Positions 21,570 through 33,243 of a stretch of DNA of 64,000 nucleotides are shown here, piece by piece; position 1 is the stretch's first letter; each line of letters opens with the position of its first letter. Below the pieces are notes generated by a model. The model was not told the DNA's origin. It made no database searches and saw nothing but the letters and a program-made list of their open reading frames with translations. The translations under genes and the position numbers were made by a program. Source of the stretch: Prostheceraeus crozeri (Eukaryota > Platyhelminthes > Polycladida > Euryleptidae); the NCBI GenBank assembly GCA_907163375.1, contig CAJQUW010011548.1, positions 278,001 through 342,000 on the forward strand, read 5' to 3'.

Positions 21570-21980
21570 GTGGCTGAGGATGGCAGTCAATGCAAATATG
21601 TCTCCCGTTTTCTTCCTCCAACCATAAGTTTAGAACAATATGATTGGGCGAACAAGACATTTGAAAGGCTGTATCATTCTCATATAAAGCAGAATCTCTG
21701 GCATTTCACCATCATAGTCATGTCTGATAAGCCAAGAGCGTGCATCATGCCATCTCGCATTTTACACAATAGAGAAGAATTCCACAGTGATATCTACGTT
21801 GACGATATCACTGTGGAATTTCTGAAGTACTATTCATACTTCACTTTGAATAAGGATATGAGCCGTCGACTACAACAAGAGATGGAGATGGCGACGAGTG
21901 AGACCGAGACGGTGGAAAGTGAGGAGTCGGAAGCGAATAGAGAAAGTGAGGAGATGATGTGGAGTGAGGACACGGTGTAA
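21570..21980 (+). CDS. ORF of unknown function beside the left arm junction
   Basis: 136 residues; the ATG at 21,579 (MAEDGSQCKYVSRFLPP) lies 20 bp past the arm-spacer junction, in GC-richer sequence than its surroundings. The first ~100 residues look folded (YDWANKTFERLYHSHIKQNL, LWHFTIIVMSDKPRACIMP, DIYVDDITVEFLKYYSYF); the end is very acidic (SETETVESEESEANRESEEM). A further short open stretch in the same frame, to about 22,159, contains EEIIVISDEE, which fits a SUMO-interacting motif. It contains a perfect 17-bp inverted repeat (~21,779-21,818). Composition suggests real coding history; no family is recognised. Confidence 0.35.
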   Translation: MAEDGSQCKYVSRFLPPTISLEQYDWANKTFERLYHSHIKQNLWHFTIIVMSDKPRACIMPSRILHNREEFHSDIYVDDITVEFLKYYSYFTLNKDMSRRLQQEMEMATSETETVESEESEANRESEEMMWSEDTV

Positions 21981-22889
21981 AGTGAGGAGATTATTGTGAT
22001 ATCAGATGAAGAAGCAAGAGTTTTACGCATGCATACGAATGGCTGTCATCTCAACTCGATCATGTTTTCTTTCAGTGACGGAGTGAATGATGGACGTTCT
22101 TTAGTTCATAAAATCATCATGCAAACATACGGCACACTGTTTCACCACATTTCCTCGTGAATGCATCATGAGCCCTCTTAAGGGCTACCTTCTAATGCAG
22201 CTAAAGCGGTCCCAAGCCCGCCACATATCCTCGGATATGGAATGCAGAGGGGAAGGATAAATGATGAAATGGAATGAAGGGAAGCCAACCTTGCACCCCA
22301 TGCCGCTACAAACACATTTCAATCTTCATTAAGATAATATTCAATCACTTGAATTCTAGTGTGACCATCACATCCTTATATCTCAGTACAGTCAACTCTC
22401 TAACGGGTTTGTCAAACCTATTTTCTCTAATTTAACAAACAGTGAAATGATTCTAACATTACTTCAAACTTTACAAACATCAACTTTATTTCCAACTTTA
22501 TAAACAGTGAAATGCTTGTAAATATATTTTATACTTTACCTATCTTACAAACACTGAAATGCTTGTCACTTTATTTATGCTTTACCTATAAATTGCTAAA
22601 GTCCATCATCTATGGGGATAGGGTTAGCTACGGTTGGATTTAGGGATTTAGGGATTTAGGAATTTAGGGTTTTATATAACAGAAGTGAATGTTAACCGTT
22701 AGTGTATAGTACATTCACTAACTTAACCATTTGTGAATGACATTATTCCCAACATTACAAACAACTACTTTATTTCTAACTTTACAAACAGTGAGGGGAT
22801 TCCAACTTTATTTTATTCTTCACCTATCTTACAATCATTGAAATGTCTATGACATTATTTCTAACTTTACACTGACATGGTCATAACTT

Positions 22890-24560
22890 TATTTTTAACT
22901 TAACAAGCAATGACATGGTCACGACTTTATTTTATACTTCACCTTTCTTACAAACACTGAAATGATTCTGATATTATTCCTAACTTTACAAACAGTAAAA
23001 TGGTTGTAACTTTATTACTAAGTCAATCCACTCTGTTTGAAACCCAACTTTATGTGAAAAGAAAACGACACAGCATGTACATGATATGTTATTGAAACCC
23101 ACACAGCAGTTTTGTTACACTAAGAATTCATTTCATGTGTTCTAACCTATACTCTCCAAACCTGCAACGACATTTATTCTATTACATCCATGAATATGAC
23201 ATGATAAAATTCACATCATCTCAAAACCTTTTAACAGCGCTTTTCTTCAAACATACGCTGAATCCCACATAGCTTGTGTGTTACACTACCAATTCACTTC
23301 AATGTAAGCTAATCTTGCATCACTCATTTCATGTGACATAACTTTTCACTTTAATTACTCCTACCATGTTACTGCAGTGGTCTCAACACAATCCCTACCA
23401 TGTATTCTAACACTCTAATCACTGTGCAATGACTGTTGTGAATTGCATCGCATTCATGCACATAACTCAGGCTTGTAAATTCCTGTTACTAAGGTGTGAG
23501 AAGGTTACGAGAACCTAAGATGCTTCAACGGTTCATTTCAATTTACACGAGTAACATTTGATGCTTTCATGTCTAGTAACATGTATGAGTAACTTCATAA
23601 CTCTAGCTTAATGGAGACTTTCATTATTCATTCTTAGCTCGCTGAAGATGAGTGTTTTGAAATCATCACACTGTGAAGAGAGATTGCAAACTAATGAGGA
23701 TAGAAATTTGATTTCTGTATACGCTTGGCGTGTGAGTGGCCATCCTTTCATCCCTTTCATCAATTTTCAACCCATCCTCTGAGTTCAACGGGCTTGGAAC
23801 CTTCAGAAAGTGAAAGCACTTTCCGGCCTCATTATGAGTAGCCTCATAAAGGCTGTTTGGGACATTCACTAGCCTCATGAAAGCTGTTTCCGGCGTTCTC
23901 CGACTCCTCTCTACTTTTGCTCGAAGATCTCTGTAAGAAAGAAAAATGGTGTTAGAGTTGATTGAGAGGCAATGACGTTCGAGTAACTTAATGAACTTCA
24001 TGATGAATGAACTTCATTAGGGTCTTAATGTAAATGAATTTGGTCTAGAATCTTCCCTTTGATAACTTTTTATCTCTGATTGATCCAACAATAAACGAAC
24101 AGTCGCTTGATAATGACTGGTGGTGTCGGTCGAAAGCGCTTGCGATAAAGTGTTTTTACTTTCTGATGTTTCCATCAAATATGGAGTGTCCTCCTACTGA
24201 CAATATTGAAATACACTCCCTATTCCGTCAAGTGAACTGCTTGTGACTATGTTTTATACTTTACCTATCTTACAAACACTGAAATGATTCTAACAAAATT
24301 CCTAACTTTACAAACAGTGACATGGTCACGACTTTATTTTTTACTTCACCTATCTTACGAACACTGAAATGATTCTGATATTATTCCTAACTTTACAAAC
24401 AGTAAAATGGTTGTAACTTTATTACCAAGTCAATTCACTCTGTTGAAATGACAAGAAAACGACACAGTATGTACATGATATGTTATTGAAACCCACACAG
24501 CATTTTTGTTACACTGACAATTCAGCTCACATTGAACTGAATTGCTACACTAACAATTCA
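22890..24560. repeat. Direct repeat pair in the spacer
   Basis: 22,910-23,130 and 24,322-24,530 share long stretches, including GACATGGTCACGACTTTATT, AATGATTCTGATATTATTCC, AACAGTAAAATGGTTGTAAC and ATGTACATGATATGTTATTG. The copies are about 1.4 kb apart and flank the minus-strand frame at 23,666-24,001. Confidence 0.85.
23666..24001 (-). CDS. Possible exon in the spacer, unknown function
   Basis: A 111-codon open frame. Within it TTTTTCTTTCTTACAG (minus strand, near 23,933-23,948) looks like a splice acceptor, after which the frame reads LRAKVERSRRTPETAFMRLV and ends shortly after QISILISLQSL. The sequence is GC-richer than its surroundings. No domain is recognised, so it may be a chance ORF or a single exon of an unknown gene. 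Confidence 0.2.
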   Translation of the reverse strand: MKFIKLLERHCLSINSNTIFLSYRDLRAKVERSRRTPETAFMRLVNVPNSLYEATHNEAGKCFHFLKVPSPLNSEDGLKIDERDERMATHTPSVYRNQISILISLQSLFTV

Positions 24561-25337
24561 GTTCAATGTGAGCTAGCCTTCTATCACTCATGTCATGCGA
24601 CATAACTTTTCACTTTGCTTATTCCTACAATGTTACTACTATGTGTTCCAAACTTTATAAGATCGCTTTCACTTCTATCTCACACTTTCATCATCATATA
24701 ACCACGTGAATAAAGTTGATGATACATTATCTGAATAAACTCATTGAGTCACATTCTACACGAACAGACATTGCTAACATGGATCATATAAAACACTAAG
24801 TCTTGTCATAGGTTTGACTATGCTATGGACATAGTGATTTATCTATGTAACTTGCACTTTTAAAACGCTAAATTCCTAAATCTCAACACAGGGACACCTA
24901 TCCTATGGATTTGGGGATTTAGGAGTATTGCTGTATAATTTAGTAAACTTATGTCTCTGTCAGCATACGACGTTTAAAATACAACACTGACTGATGAATG
25001 ATGTTCATATATTCCTAGCTTGGATAACAAGAAACTTTCATGCGTTGACTGTTATATAATTTCCTAATCAACTCTTTACACACTTATTATTCCAATCACT
25101 CAGATGCAAACAATGTATTCAACTCTTCTCTTAAACATGCATCAATCACCTTTCAGCTGACTGCATCAAATGTAAAGTGTATAACATAATGAGCATGTAA
25201 CTATCTCTCATCAACGATGTGAAATCTGTCTTTTCATCATGAAATTGAGTCTTGCGTTCAAAGTCATTCTATAAAGCGAACATATCCATCATGTGTTGCA
25301 TGTATTCTACACTAAAAGAGATCGTTAACTTGTGTTA

Positions 25338-25395
25338 TCCAAAACCCTAAATCCCTAAATCCAACGGTAGGTAACCCTACCCCTTAGATGATGAA
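25338..25395 (+). repeat. TTTAGGG-type module in the spacer
   Basis: AAAACCCTAAATCCCTAAAT, then CCAACGGTAGGTAACCCTAC and GATGATGAACTT. It is close to the arm modules. Other spacer copies lie at 22,601-22,678 (opposite orientation) and, weaker, at 24,861-24,923 and 25,488-25,520. Confidence 0.7.
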
Positions 25396-25887
25396 CTTCA
25401 GCAATTTAGCTATGTTATTCACAAATGGTTAACTTAGTAAATGCATGTATACACTCTACAACAACAGTTATCATTGATGTATGTTATATAAAACGCAAAA
25501 TCTCTGAATCCAATCGTGACTGTCATTGCCTGCATTACTATAGAACATGTTGCTCTGATGATTCTTCCACCACCCTTACTATTTCCATTTGACGAGTGGT
25601 GAAGAAATAAAATTCATGACTTCACGTTTAAGAGTCATCCTCTCTCTACACACGTTTATATTTTACATCATGTAACTGCAATAGATCCTTGCTACTTATC
25701 ATATGGGCTCTAAACATGATGATTTCATGGCAGTTAGACCTTTGAAGATGTGTGTTGGACAAATTTAACACTTGTCATAATGTTGCTTTCTCATCAGATG
25801 AATTTAATAAGAGCTTCTTCATTTTCTAAGAAAGATAGAGATATTCTTCGCTGTAAGATAGATTCGCTGTAGCTTTTTTTTGTTAAT

Positions 25888-26250
25888 ATGGTGGCCTCCA
25901 ACGAATTGGTGACCGAGCCCTCGGAAGGATCGATGAAATACCTCGATTACTCGAAGTATTCCGAACGCTCAGTTCTCAGCAACGCCAGATACTCCAGCGC
26001 CATATCCCTGAACAAAGGATTTTCCACAAGCTCATGTGGAATGAGGTGGAAGGAGCAGCGAATTGCTTGGCCTTTCTCTGCCTGCAAAGCAGCCAGAAGA
26101 AAGACTTCCCCATCTTGACTCTGCATCCACAGCGGAGCTCAAGGGTTCGGCTCATATCAAAGAAAGCTATATCGAACGACATTGCATCAAACGACTTTTA
26201 TTTGATAAATGAGTGTGAACGTCACCCTTACATTTCTCCAACATTTTTGT
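25888..26250. other. GC-richer, possibly once-coding patch beside the right arm
   Basis: Two overlapping frames look protein-like. On plus, MVASNELVTEPSEGS with TDYSKYSE-like repetition; on minus, an unstarted ~65-codon frame reads GEVFLLAALQAEKGQAIRC and IPHELVENPLFRDMALEYLA. The minus frame looks more like real protein, but it has no start and no recognised family. It could be an exon remnant. Confidence 0.25.
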
Positions 26251-26511
26251 AACTGGCTAGCAAGGCATTGAAGCCTTGAACAAATCGGCAGCGTCCATGC
26301 TTTAGCAGCAAATAGTTTCTTGCGCGCGCGGAACTATGACAGTGTGCAGTAACGAATTATCAACGCGAGAATCTTTTCAGTCGCCCACGATGATCTCTCC
26401 GGTGCGATAGCAATGAGCTGTGTGGGAATCAGCTAGGTGGGAGGTCTGAGATGACGATAAGTTCCTTCATCCTTGCTCGTTGGACAGATGCGATAGAAAA
26501 TTCAATGTGTT

Positions 26512-26695
26512 TAATGCGACAGACGGGTGCCAGAGAGAGCGTTATCATTCATCTTTGTGTTCTACTCTATCTGCTGAGGAGGCAGCGCGACAGACGGTCG
26601 CCAACCGGCTGCGCTGTCATTCATCTTTGTATTTTGCTCTATCTGCTGAGGGGGGCAGCGCGACAAACAGGCGACAGAGTGCGCTGTCTCTCCTC
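26512..26695. repeat. ~69-bp tandem repeat in the right arm
   Basis: Mirror image of 21,172-21,350, with the unit containing TCATTCATCTTTGT and CTCTATCTGCTGAGG. It keeps the same copy number as the left arm. Confidence 0.8.
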
Positions 26696-27863
26696 GTGAG
26701 CCTTTGTGTGTTCATGAGGGTTGGAAAAGTTATGACATCTGCTTCACTGATAGGTTTTATGATAAACATAAGCTGCTTTTGAATGGCATCGTATTGAATA
26801 TTGCAAGCATGGTTAAATGTCAATCAGTGTGTAATTTTCACACCGTCTGCATTCGCACAGAAAATCACTTGATACAGGTTTCAATGTTGATTCTATTATC
26901 AACTTACAAGCACGATTCGTTTAGAAATGAGACACGTGTTGATTCTCTTCATTTGTCATGCACATGAAAAGCAAACTTTGATTCTAACCTTTAATACTCA
27001 TGGACAGTCCTAATGTAATGTTCACTGTTTTATACTCATGAAATAGTTGCACTCACATCAACACAGACTTGTCACAGTCTTGATAATTCAATGACATTAC
27101 ATGCTTTGCTGTTTCCTACTGATGAGCGTGTTATGGTCCTCTACACAGACTTGTTCATTTTGTTGGTTCAATGGTCGAGTCACAACGTTGAACTGCATCT
27201 AAGACTTATGCGTTTCTACAGGTTTTTATATCAACTTTAAACGAGACTGCAATCTGTGAAAGTTTCACCAACATAAAGTTGTTGTCACTCGTCATGTAGC
27301 TTTTTACACCACGGAGTCTAGAGCTTCATGTTTACGAATTTCATTTGAACGTCAGAAAGTTGAAGTTAGAATATATGTTCATCTGTCTATGATGAGTGTA
27401 AACGTTCTCGATACACAGTTCTCCTTTACAAGTTTCCCGTGAAGTAGTTGTGACACTTTTGTGAGGGACTCACTTAATCTAGCAGGTTGATTTTTATCTC
27501 ACACATGTTTTGAGTGTTTCCTAACTCATATGCATTCGACTCTTTTAAGAAACGCTACCTGTTGTTATGTGTATACTTGTATGCTGTCGATGCAGACTGC
27601 AAAAACGTTTAACACTATATGTCTTTATTTACAAAACAGTCTACACACGCATTCAATTTGATAAAGGCAGACAACACATTTAGTAAAGCTGGTACGCTAA
27701 CGAGTGTGACTGCAGAAACATTTCATAAAACTTTTTTTCAACGTTCGCTAAGTTTCACAACATCATGTCAAAGACTTCTTACAAAACTTATTTCAACGTT
27801 TGCGTTTAGACTTTTAAGCGAACATGTGCTTCACGTATTCTGCACGAACGGTTAACGCGTGTG

Positions 27864-27920
27864 ATATAAAACCCTAATCCCTAAATCCAATCGTATGTGG
27901 CCCTACCCTTGGATTATGGA
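27864..27920 (+). repeat. TTTAGGG-type module with TATA-like start (right arm)
   Basis: Mirror copy of the left-arm module: ATATAAAACCCTAATCCCTA, then AATCCAATCG and GGCCCTACCCTTGG. Confidence 0.7.
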
Positions 27921-28609
27921 CTTGAGGACTTTAGGACCCACGTGATTGAATGTCATGGAACTAGCTCTCACACACTCAACGTTTGTGACAAGACTTCACC
28001 CGGTTTTATAAAACATTCAACACTGTAGTACTTACTATAAGTCCTTTTAAGACTGTGAAACAATCTACACAGGGCAGTAAAACTTTCTAGTGCTGTGGTG
28101 AACACTGTTTTCATATAACATCATATTTCATATAAACTCTCAGTCTCACTGCAGTAGAAGACTGATTTTAGTAAACCTGATGAAGTATTCAGCAATCTAA
28201 CAGTCATGGAGTTTGAATTTTCTAATAGGGGAACATTTGGCAACTGTCTCCACTCAACATAAAACTTTCTAACACTGTGAAAGTAAGTTACAAGACAATC
28301 TACACTGTGCAGTAAAACCTTTTCGACAAAACTTTCTAACACTGTGAAAGTAAGTTACAAGACAATCTGCACTGTGCAGTGAAACCTTTTCGATGAAACT
28401 TTCTAGTGCTGTGGTGAGTTCGGTCAGTCATAAAACTTCAATGATCAAACTTTACTTTCGCAAACGTGTGTTGTGGTAAAAACTATTTGACTACACCAAC
28501 GCTAACATTTTATGACATTTGTGTTTCATAAAACGTCATGATCAAACTTTCTAACTATACAGCAACCTGTGATGCAGTAAAACTTTTGTACAACATGATG
28601 CACTTTCTG

Positions 28610-28850
28610 ACTACACTCACGAATAAAACTTCGATGATCAAACTTTACTTTCACAAACGTGTGTTGTGGTAAAAAATATTTGACTACACTAAACTTTGTT
28701 TTTGCACAACATGATACACTTTCTGACTACGTTCACGAATAAAACTTTGATGATCAAACTTTACTTTTACAAACGTGTGTTGTGGTAAAACTATTTGACT
28801 ACACTAAACTTTGCTTTTGCAAACCATGATACACATTCTGACTACACTCA
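28610..28850. repeat. ~115-bp tandem repeat, one unit more than the left arm
   Basis: Two full units here, each containing ACGAATAAAACTT, GATGATCAAACTTTACTTT, ACAAACGTGTGTTGTGGTAA and TTTGACTACACTAAACTTTG. The matching left-arm region (19,140-19,270) has one fewer. Confidence 0.75.
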
Positions 28851-29317
28851 CAAGAGCTTGTTCACTAGCGAAGAGAGAAATGAGCTTGTGGTTGCGTGTG
28901 GTGCATGAATGTCCCTTCCAATTCATTCCATTTCATTTAGCCTCGGTGATAGAGGCAAGCAGAACTCATGGTTCATTCTCGCATGTATGGCCAACTATCG
29001 GGAGACAAGTGCAATGGAGATGTTTTAAAGTAACCATCGACAGATGGCTAAATGTCACCCTGGCGGTCAGAGCACTACGTCGAGACGATAAGGCAACCAC
29101 TTGCAAACATGACGCAGAGAGGTTTAACAAGGATTACAATTGCCGAATTTCCCATGCGGTACTCTTCGCTGCGGATTCCATCGCCGCCCAAAAGGGACGC
29201 CCGTCAATAGGAAGTATTACACCAAAAATCTCCGTGACTTGCACCGTCAATGACTTGATAGCCAGACATGAAAACCGGTGGAGTTATTTACAAGAGGTTG
29301 GTAAGTCGTTGCTTTGA
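28811..29317 (+). CDS. 168-codon open frame present in both arms, doubtful
   Basis: An open frame with a mirror copy at 18,660-19,166 (minus strand). It contains SIAAQKGRPSIGS and CTVNDLIARHENRW segments, with no recognised domain, signal peptide or membrane segment. Both copies stay open and differ at two residues, but the arms are nearly identical overall, so this does not show selection. A diverged tandem DNA copy just downstream (29,355-29,690) does not keep the same frame open. I treat it as probably non-coding. Confidence 0.15.
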   Translation: MLLQTMIHILTTLTRACSLAKREMSLWLRVVHECPFQFIPFHLASVIEASRTHGSFSHVWPTIGRQVQWRCFKVTIDRWLNVTLAVRALRRDDKATTCKHDAERFNKDYNCRISHAVLFAADSIAAQKGRPSIGSITPKISVTCTVNDLIARHENRWSYLQEVGKSLL

Positions 29318-31083
29318 TCAGCTTGATAGCAAGCCGTGATTCACAAGCGTTTTGCAATGGAGATGTTTAGTAGCCACCCATGACAAGATAGCTAGGACTC
29401 AACCGATTGGCGTTTAAAGTGATACGTTGAGAACTGTGTCAAATGCCCAACATGAGTTGCCCCAGCGGTTTCGGTCTAAAATATGCCACACTCCCTTGCC
29501 ACACTTATCACAACGGCATCATCCGCCGTCCCGAAGGAACACCCTGTCAGTGGAATATTACGGCAAAACTCTCTGTGTCATGCTCGCTTTCAGTGAAAAT
29601 CCGCTTGTATCATGTGTGGCTCGTACACACTTATACATGCCTTCATTGACTTCAGCAGGGTCGAAAACCCCAGAAAACCTCCAAAAATAATGAATTTAAA
29701 TTTTTCAACTTTTTAGCACTACTTATGAAATTTTATAAGTAGTCTGTCACTATAGGTCTAATCAATAGCGATCGAACATTCTTTGAATCAAGTCAAACGG
29801 ACTTGTAGAAGCAAAGTTACAAGCCTTTAAAGTTTTGGAGTCTTTTATGGCCTGGAGACGAAGGCCATCTCCCGGCTAACCTTTAAGTCAGACACCTTAG
29901 CTGATATCAGCCATGAAATTTTCTAAGTCGGTTTCCCGGTTTTTGGAGATTTCCAATGCTATCATCAGAGCTCCGGAGTTCACCTACCCCAATCCAGTCG
30001 GGAGGAAAACTGATTTCCACAAGTAGAGACTCCACTTATGTAGTTTGTGGCGATCAGCTGATGACGTCATCTCCATCATCCAAAACTTTAAACACGTCTA
30101 TCTCCGGTTGTAGTGCTCCGATTGACTTCAAATTTTGACAGTCACGATTTCTCGCTCTCACCTTTCATTTAAGCCATCCCTCGACTCTCTACGATGACCA
30201 GAAGCCGAGTTGAAAAAAATTTTCACCTTTTTCTCTCCGATTTACTTGAAACTCACCCTCTAGACGCAGAATTGCACCGTAATTCCAAATCTGGTCTCCG
30301 TTTTCCCCTCCGAGGCTTCGTTCACGCGCTAGAGCCATTTTCGTAAAAATTCTAACTCTGTCGTTTTTTTCACCAATTTCCAAAATTTTCAATGGCGTCT
30401 CACATCTAAACCCAGGAAGATAAGACCAAACTGTGTTTTTCTACTCTGCATTTTTCTCACTCTTGGCTTTCAAATGAGCCATTGCACGACTTTCTACGAT
30501 CTCTAGAACCAAAGTTGGAAGTCTGACAGGAGGGGGGATGTCCCAAAAACTTTTTCTCTCCGATTTCGCTGGAAACAACCTTCATAACCCAAAATTTCAC
30601 GTAGACTCCGAATCTGCCCTCCGTTTTCCCATCCGAGCACTCCTTCATGCCTTAAAATGGCCTTTCTCATCCCAAAATCATCAAAACCCACCCTTTTCTA
30701 ACTCTGACGGTTTTCAGAAATTCCTGCCCTTGCCTCACAGGAAAGCTCCTCCTTCCTTCCTACCTAACCCAAAATTTCACGTAGACTCCGAATCTGACCT
30801 CCGTTTTCCCATCCAAACCCTCCCTCGTGACAAAAAACGACCTTTCTCATCCAAAAACCACCAAAAACCCGCCCTTTTCTAACTCTATCCTTCCTAGATT
30901 CCTACCCTTGCTGCTCTTCCTTCCTTCCAGAGGGGGGGTAGGGAACGCTTTCTTTCTCTGGGACCCATTCCTCCCAGCACATCCTTGGCCACCTCTCTTC
31001 CTTCCTTCCAGAGGGGGGGCTGAGTCAGCATGATGACTCATCGTTGCACATTTTTGACTTGATTTTGCAATGGGACTACTACT

Positions 31084-33116
31084 CTCAATTTAGTGAATCA
31101 TGAAGTCACCTAAGAAAATTAAATTAATTCACATGCACTTAATTAAAATTTTACGGAGTATTGTGACTCTAGTCATTCATAAACCATTTCCACAGAATGA
31201 TTTTTATAGTCCAGAGAATGAATGCAGCTAGTTAATAATTTGGGCAAGTGTCTCAACTTCCTTTAGCCTATTGGGAAAAGGCTATTTAAAAAATTTGCTA
31301 ACTTAGCAATCTCGAAAATTGATCAAAAAAGCAGATTAAGCTTCAATTCTTTGTATGAAGCCTTAGATTATGATGTTGTTTTGTATTTCCTTGATAATAG
31401 ACTTAATTGCCATTTAATTGAACCTACTATCAGTAAATTTTTATTCTACTAGACATCGTTTGAGTTTCATATTACTTATATATCAGAATCTCAAGTACCA
31501 ATTCACTAGTATGTAAGCAGAAGGAAAATTTGCAAAAACTTGCCTTCTTAAAAATTGATCAAATACCTTTTTAGACCTCAGGAACGTAATGTCCGCAAAA
31601 AAACAGAATCTTTTGACATAAAAAACATCACTGCAATTTTTTAGTCGACTCTATCTACTATTTATTTACTTCTTACTTCAAGACTAAAATAAGTTGATTC
31701 ACAAATACTGAACTCACGTTCAAACAGATGATATTGGGATTTAATGCATTTCTGGTGACATGAGATCAGACGGATTTGATAGGAAGCTAAATCTGACTTT
31801 CTTCTAGCAAAAAATGAAGCAATAGTCATGATCAAGATCCTTCAAAGATTAGCAGCCTGTCTGAGGGGGCAGACAGAATTAAGTGCCCAGTAACAAAGCA
31901 TCGTGTACAGACTACACGGGGTACTCTCGTCAGTGGATTGCGTGATGTAGCTTCCCTGTTTATCGATGTTTTTGCATTCTTCTTCCTGACGACACTTTCA
32001 AAGGATGGTCATTCAGCTAATCACTTGAAGCAAGCAGTCTAGATTTTTCTGTTCAATTTGGAAATCGGAATCGTAGTGGAGAAGAATAAAAGCAAAAAAT
32101 CAAAATCAAAATGCGAAAATGTAGAAAATAGTTTTCGAAATAGAATTCGGACCTCTAAATTGAGGAATTCTGAATTTCGAATTCGAAAACGAATTGTATT
32201 ATTGTTTTCAAAATGATTCTATAATAGAAATCAAGGGAGAATTAATTTCGAAAATCCACTTTAGGGCTTCCTTCGAAATGGAAATTGAATGTGAGTTACC
32301 AGAAATTACAGCAAGAAGCTGAGAATAATATTTGTTTGGGATAAGAAGAGTGGGAAACGTTTTTGTCTGTTGGAATTACAAATACGAATTCAATCTTGAA
32401 GTAGCGTCTGCCTGTGGGTTTTGATAAAATGCAGTCTCATGGATGTTAATCATTGGTGTATACGAGTCTGACATGTTAGCTTTGTCTGACATTCTGTCTC
32501 TGATATTGTCCGATTTACAGTTTATTTATTTATTTACTCATTCATTGTTCCGTTAATTTTACACGCTTTTACAGTGCTTAGCTGTATTGAAGACTTTGTT
32601 TACATCAATGTCGGCCTAGCGGCCTGAAAGCTGTGATTAGACCGAGACTTGACCGAGACCGGTCCACCCCAGCCCTAGCCAGCTTTCAACTCTGAAGCCT
32701 TTTGTTAAATGAACCCAACAACCATTTCAAATTTCGATGATAAACATTAAATTTTATTTTTTTGGCTTGAAAGATCAAGTATATGAGGGTCTTACATACA
32801 TGCGAATGTGCATAAAATAATAGCAATTAACTTCGGTTATATTCCACAACCATTCTCAAGTAAAAAGAAATAGATGTAAAATGTGCAACTTTCAAAAATG
32901 TGTTTCCGACTGTGCTGTATCGTAATTGCTATTTCTTGTCTGATTAATGCTATGAATTCACAGATTTGTTGAAAGTTGTGCATTTTAGATATATTTCTTT
33001 TCATCTGATTATATAAACCAGATTTTTGCAACCATAGCAAACTAAATTTGTGGTCCTCTTCTTACATGATCGAGGCAGTTACACAATGCAGTGCACTGCT
33101 CAGCTGTCAGACTAAA
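31084..33116. other. Gene-free stretch right of the large structure
   Basis: AT-rich sequence with no ORF above about 67 codons that looks like protein, and no clear repeat ends. Confidence 0.6.
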
Positions 33117-33243
33117 ACCTTCAGAGAGAGAGAGAGAGATAGAGAGAGTGAGTGAGTGGGAGAGAGAGAGTGAGAGAGAGAGAGTGAGAGAGAGAGAGAG
33201 AGAGAGAGTGAGTCAGTCAGTCAGTCAGTCAGTGGGAGAGAGA
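33117..33243. repeat. GA/GTGA/GTCA simple repeat
   Basis: Runs of GA with GTGA interruptions, then (GTCA)n and more GA. Confidence 0.9.

Larger units (their letters stand above)
21561..26301. other. Spacer of the large inverted-repeat structure
   Basis: 4,741 bp. Left edge: the acidic ORF. 22,170-22,310: a GC-richer patch. 22,420-23,040 and 24,240-24,440: many diverged copies of short AT-rich units (CAAACACTGAAATG, AACTTTACAAACAGTGA). 22,890-23,130 and 24,320-24,560 are direct repeats of each other. TTTAGGG-type modules occur at about 22,601-22,678, 24,861-24,923 and 25,338-25,395. Right edge: a GC-richer patch (25,888-26,250). No transposase is recognised. Confidence 0.8.
16891..31083. mobile_element. 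14.2-kb structure with ~4.7-kb inverted arms, family unknown
   Basis: The left arm (16,891-21,560) and right arm (26,302-31,083) are near-identical inverted copies around a 4,741-bp spacer. The outer ends begin AGTAGTAGT then CCCATTGCAAAATCAAG, followed within 60 bp by an inverted pair TGAGTCA/TGACTCA and a run of C (CCCCCCCTCTGGAAGGAAGG). A CTC trinucleotide flanks both ends (16,888-16,890 and 31,084-31,086), possibly a 3-bp target duplication but possibly chance. No transposase, integrase or polymerase is recognised. A diverged relative of the outer end lies at 7,577-8,220, which favours a mobile or repeat family over a single local inversion. Confidence 0.7.
26302..31083 (-). repeat. Right arm of the large inverted repeat
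   Basis: 4,782 bp, the reverse complement of the left arm with few differences; for example a 168-codon stretch (28,811-29,317) differs from its left partner at two residues. It is about 112 bp longer because of one extra tandem unit near 28,610-28,850. The inner junction is sharp, at TTAGCAGCAAATAGTTTC. Confidence 0.95.

Noticed and set aside
22601-22678. Interstitial telomere
   Set aside because: Repeats are of GGATTTAGGG type, few and embedded in a longer recurring module; they are not runs of the animal TTAGGG repeat.
16891-31083. Herpesvirus-like genome architecture (unique part between inverted repeats)
   Set aside because: No capsid, polymerase, terminase or other recognisable viral gene is present; only the layout is similar.
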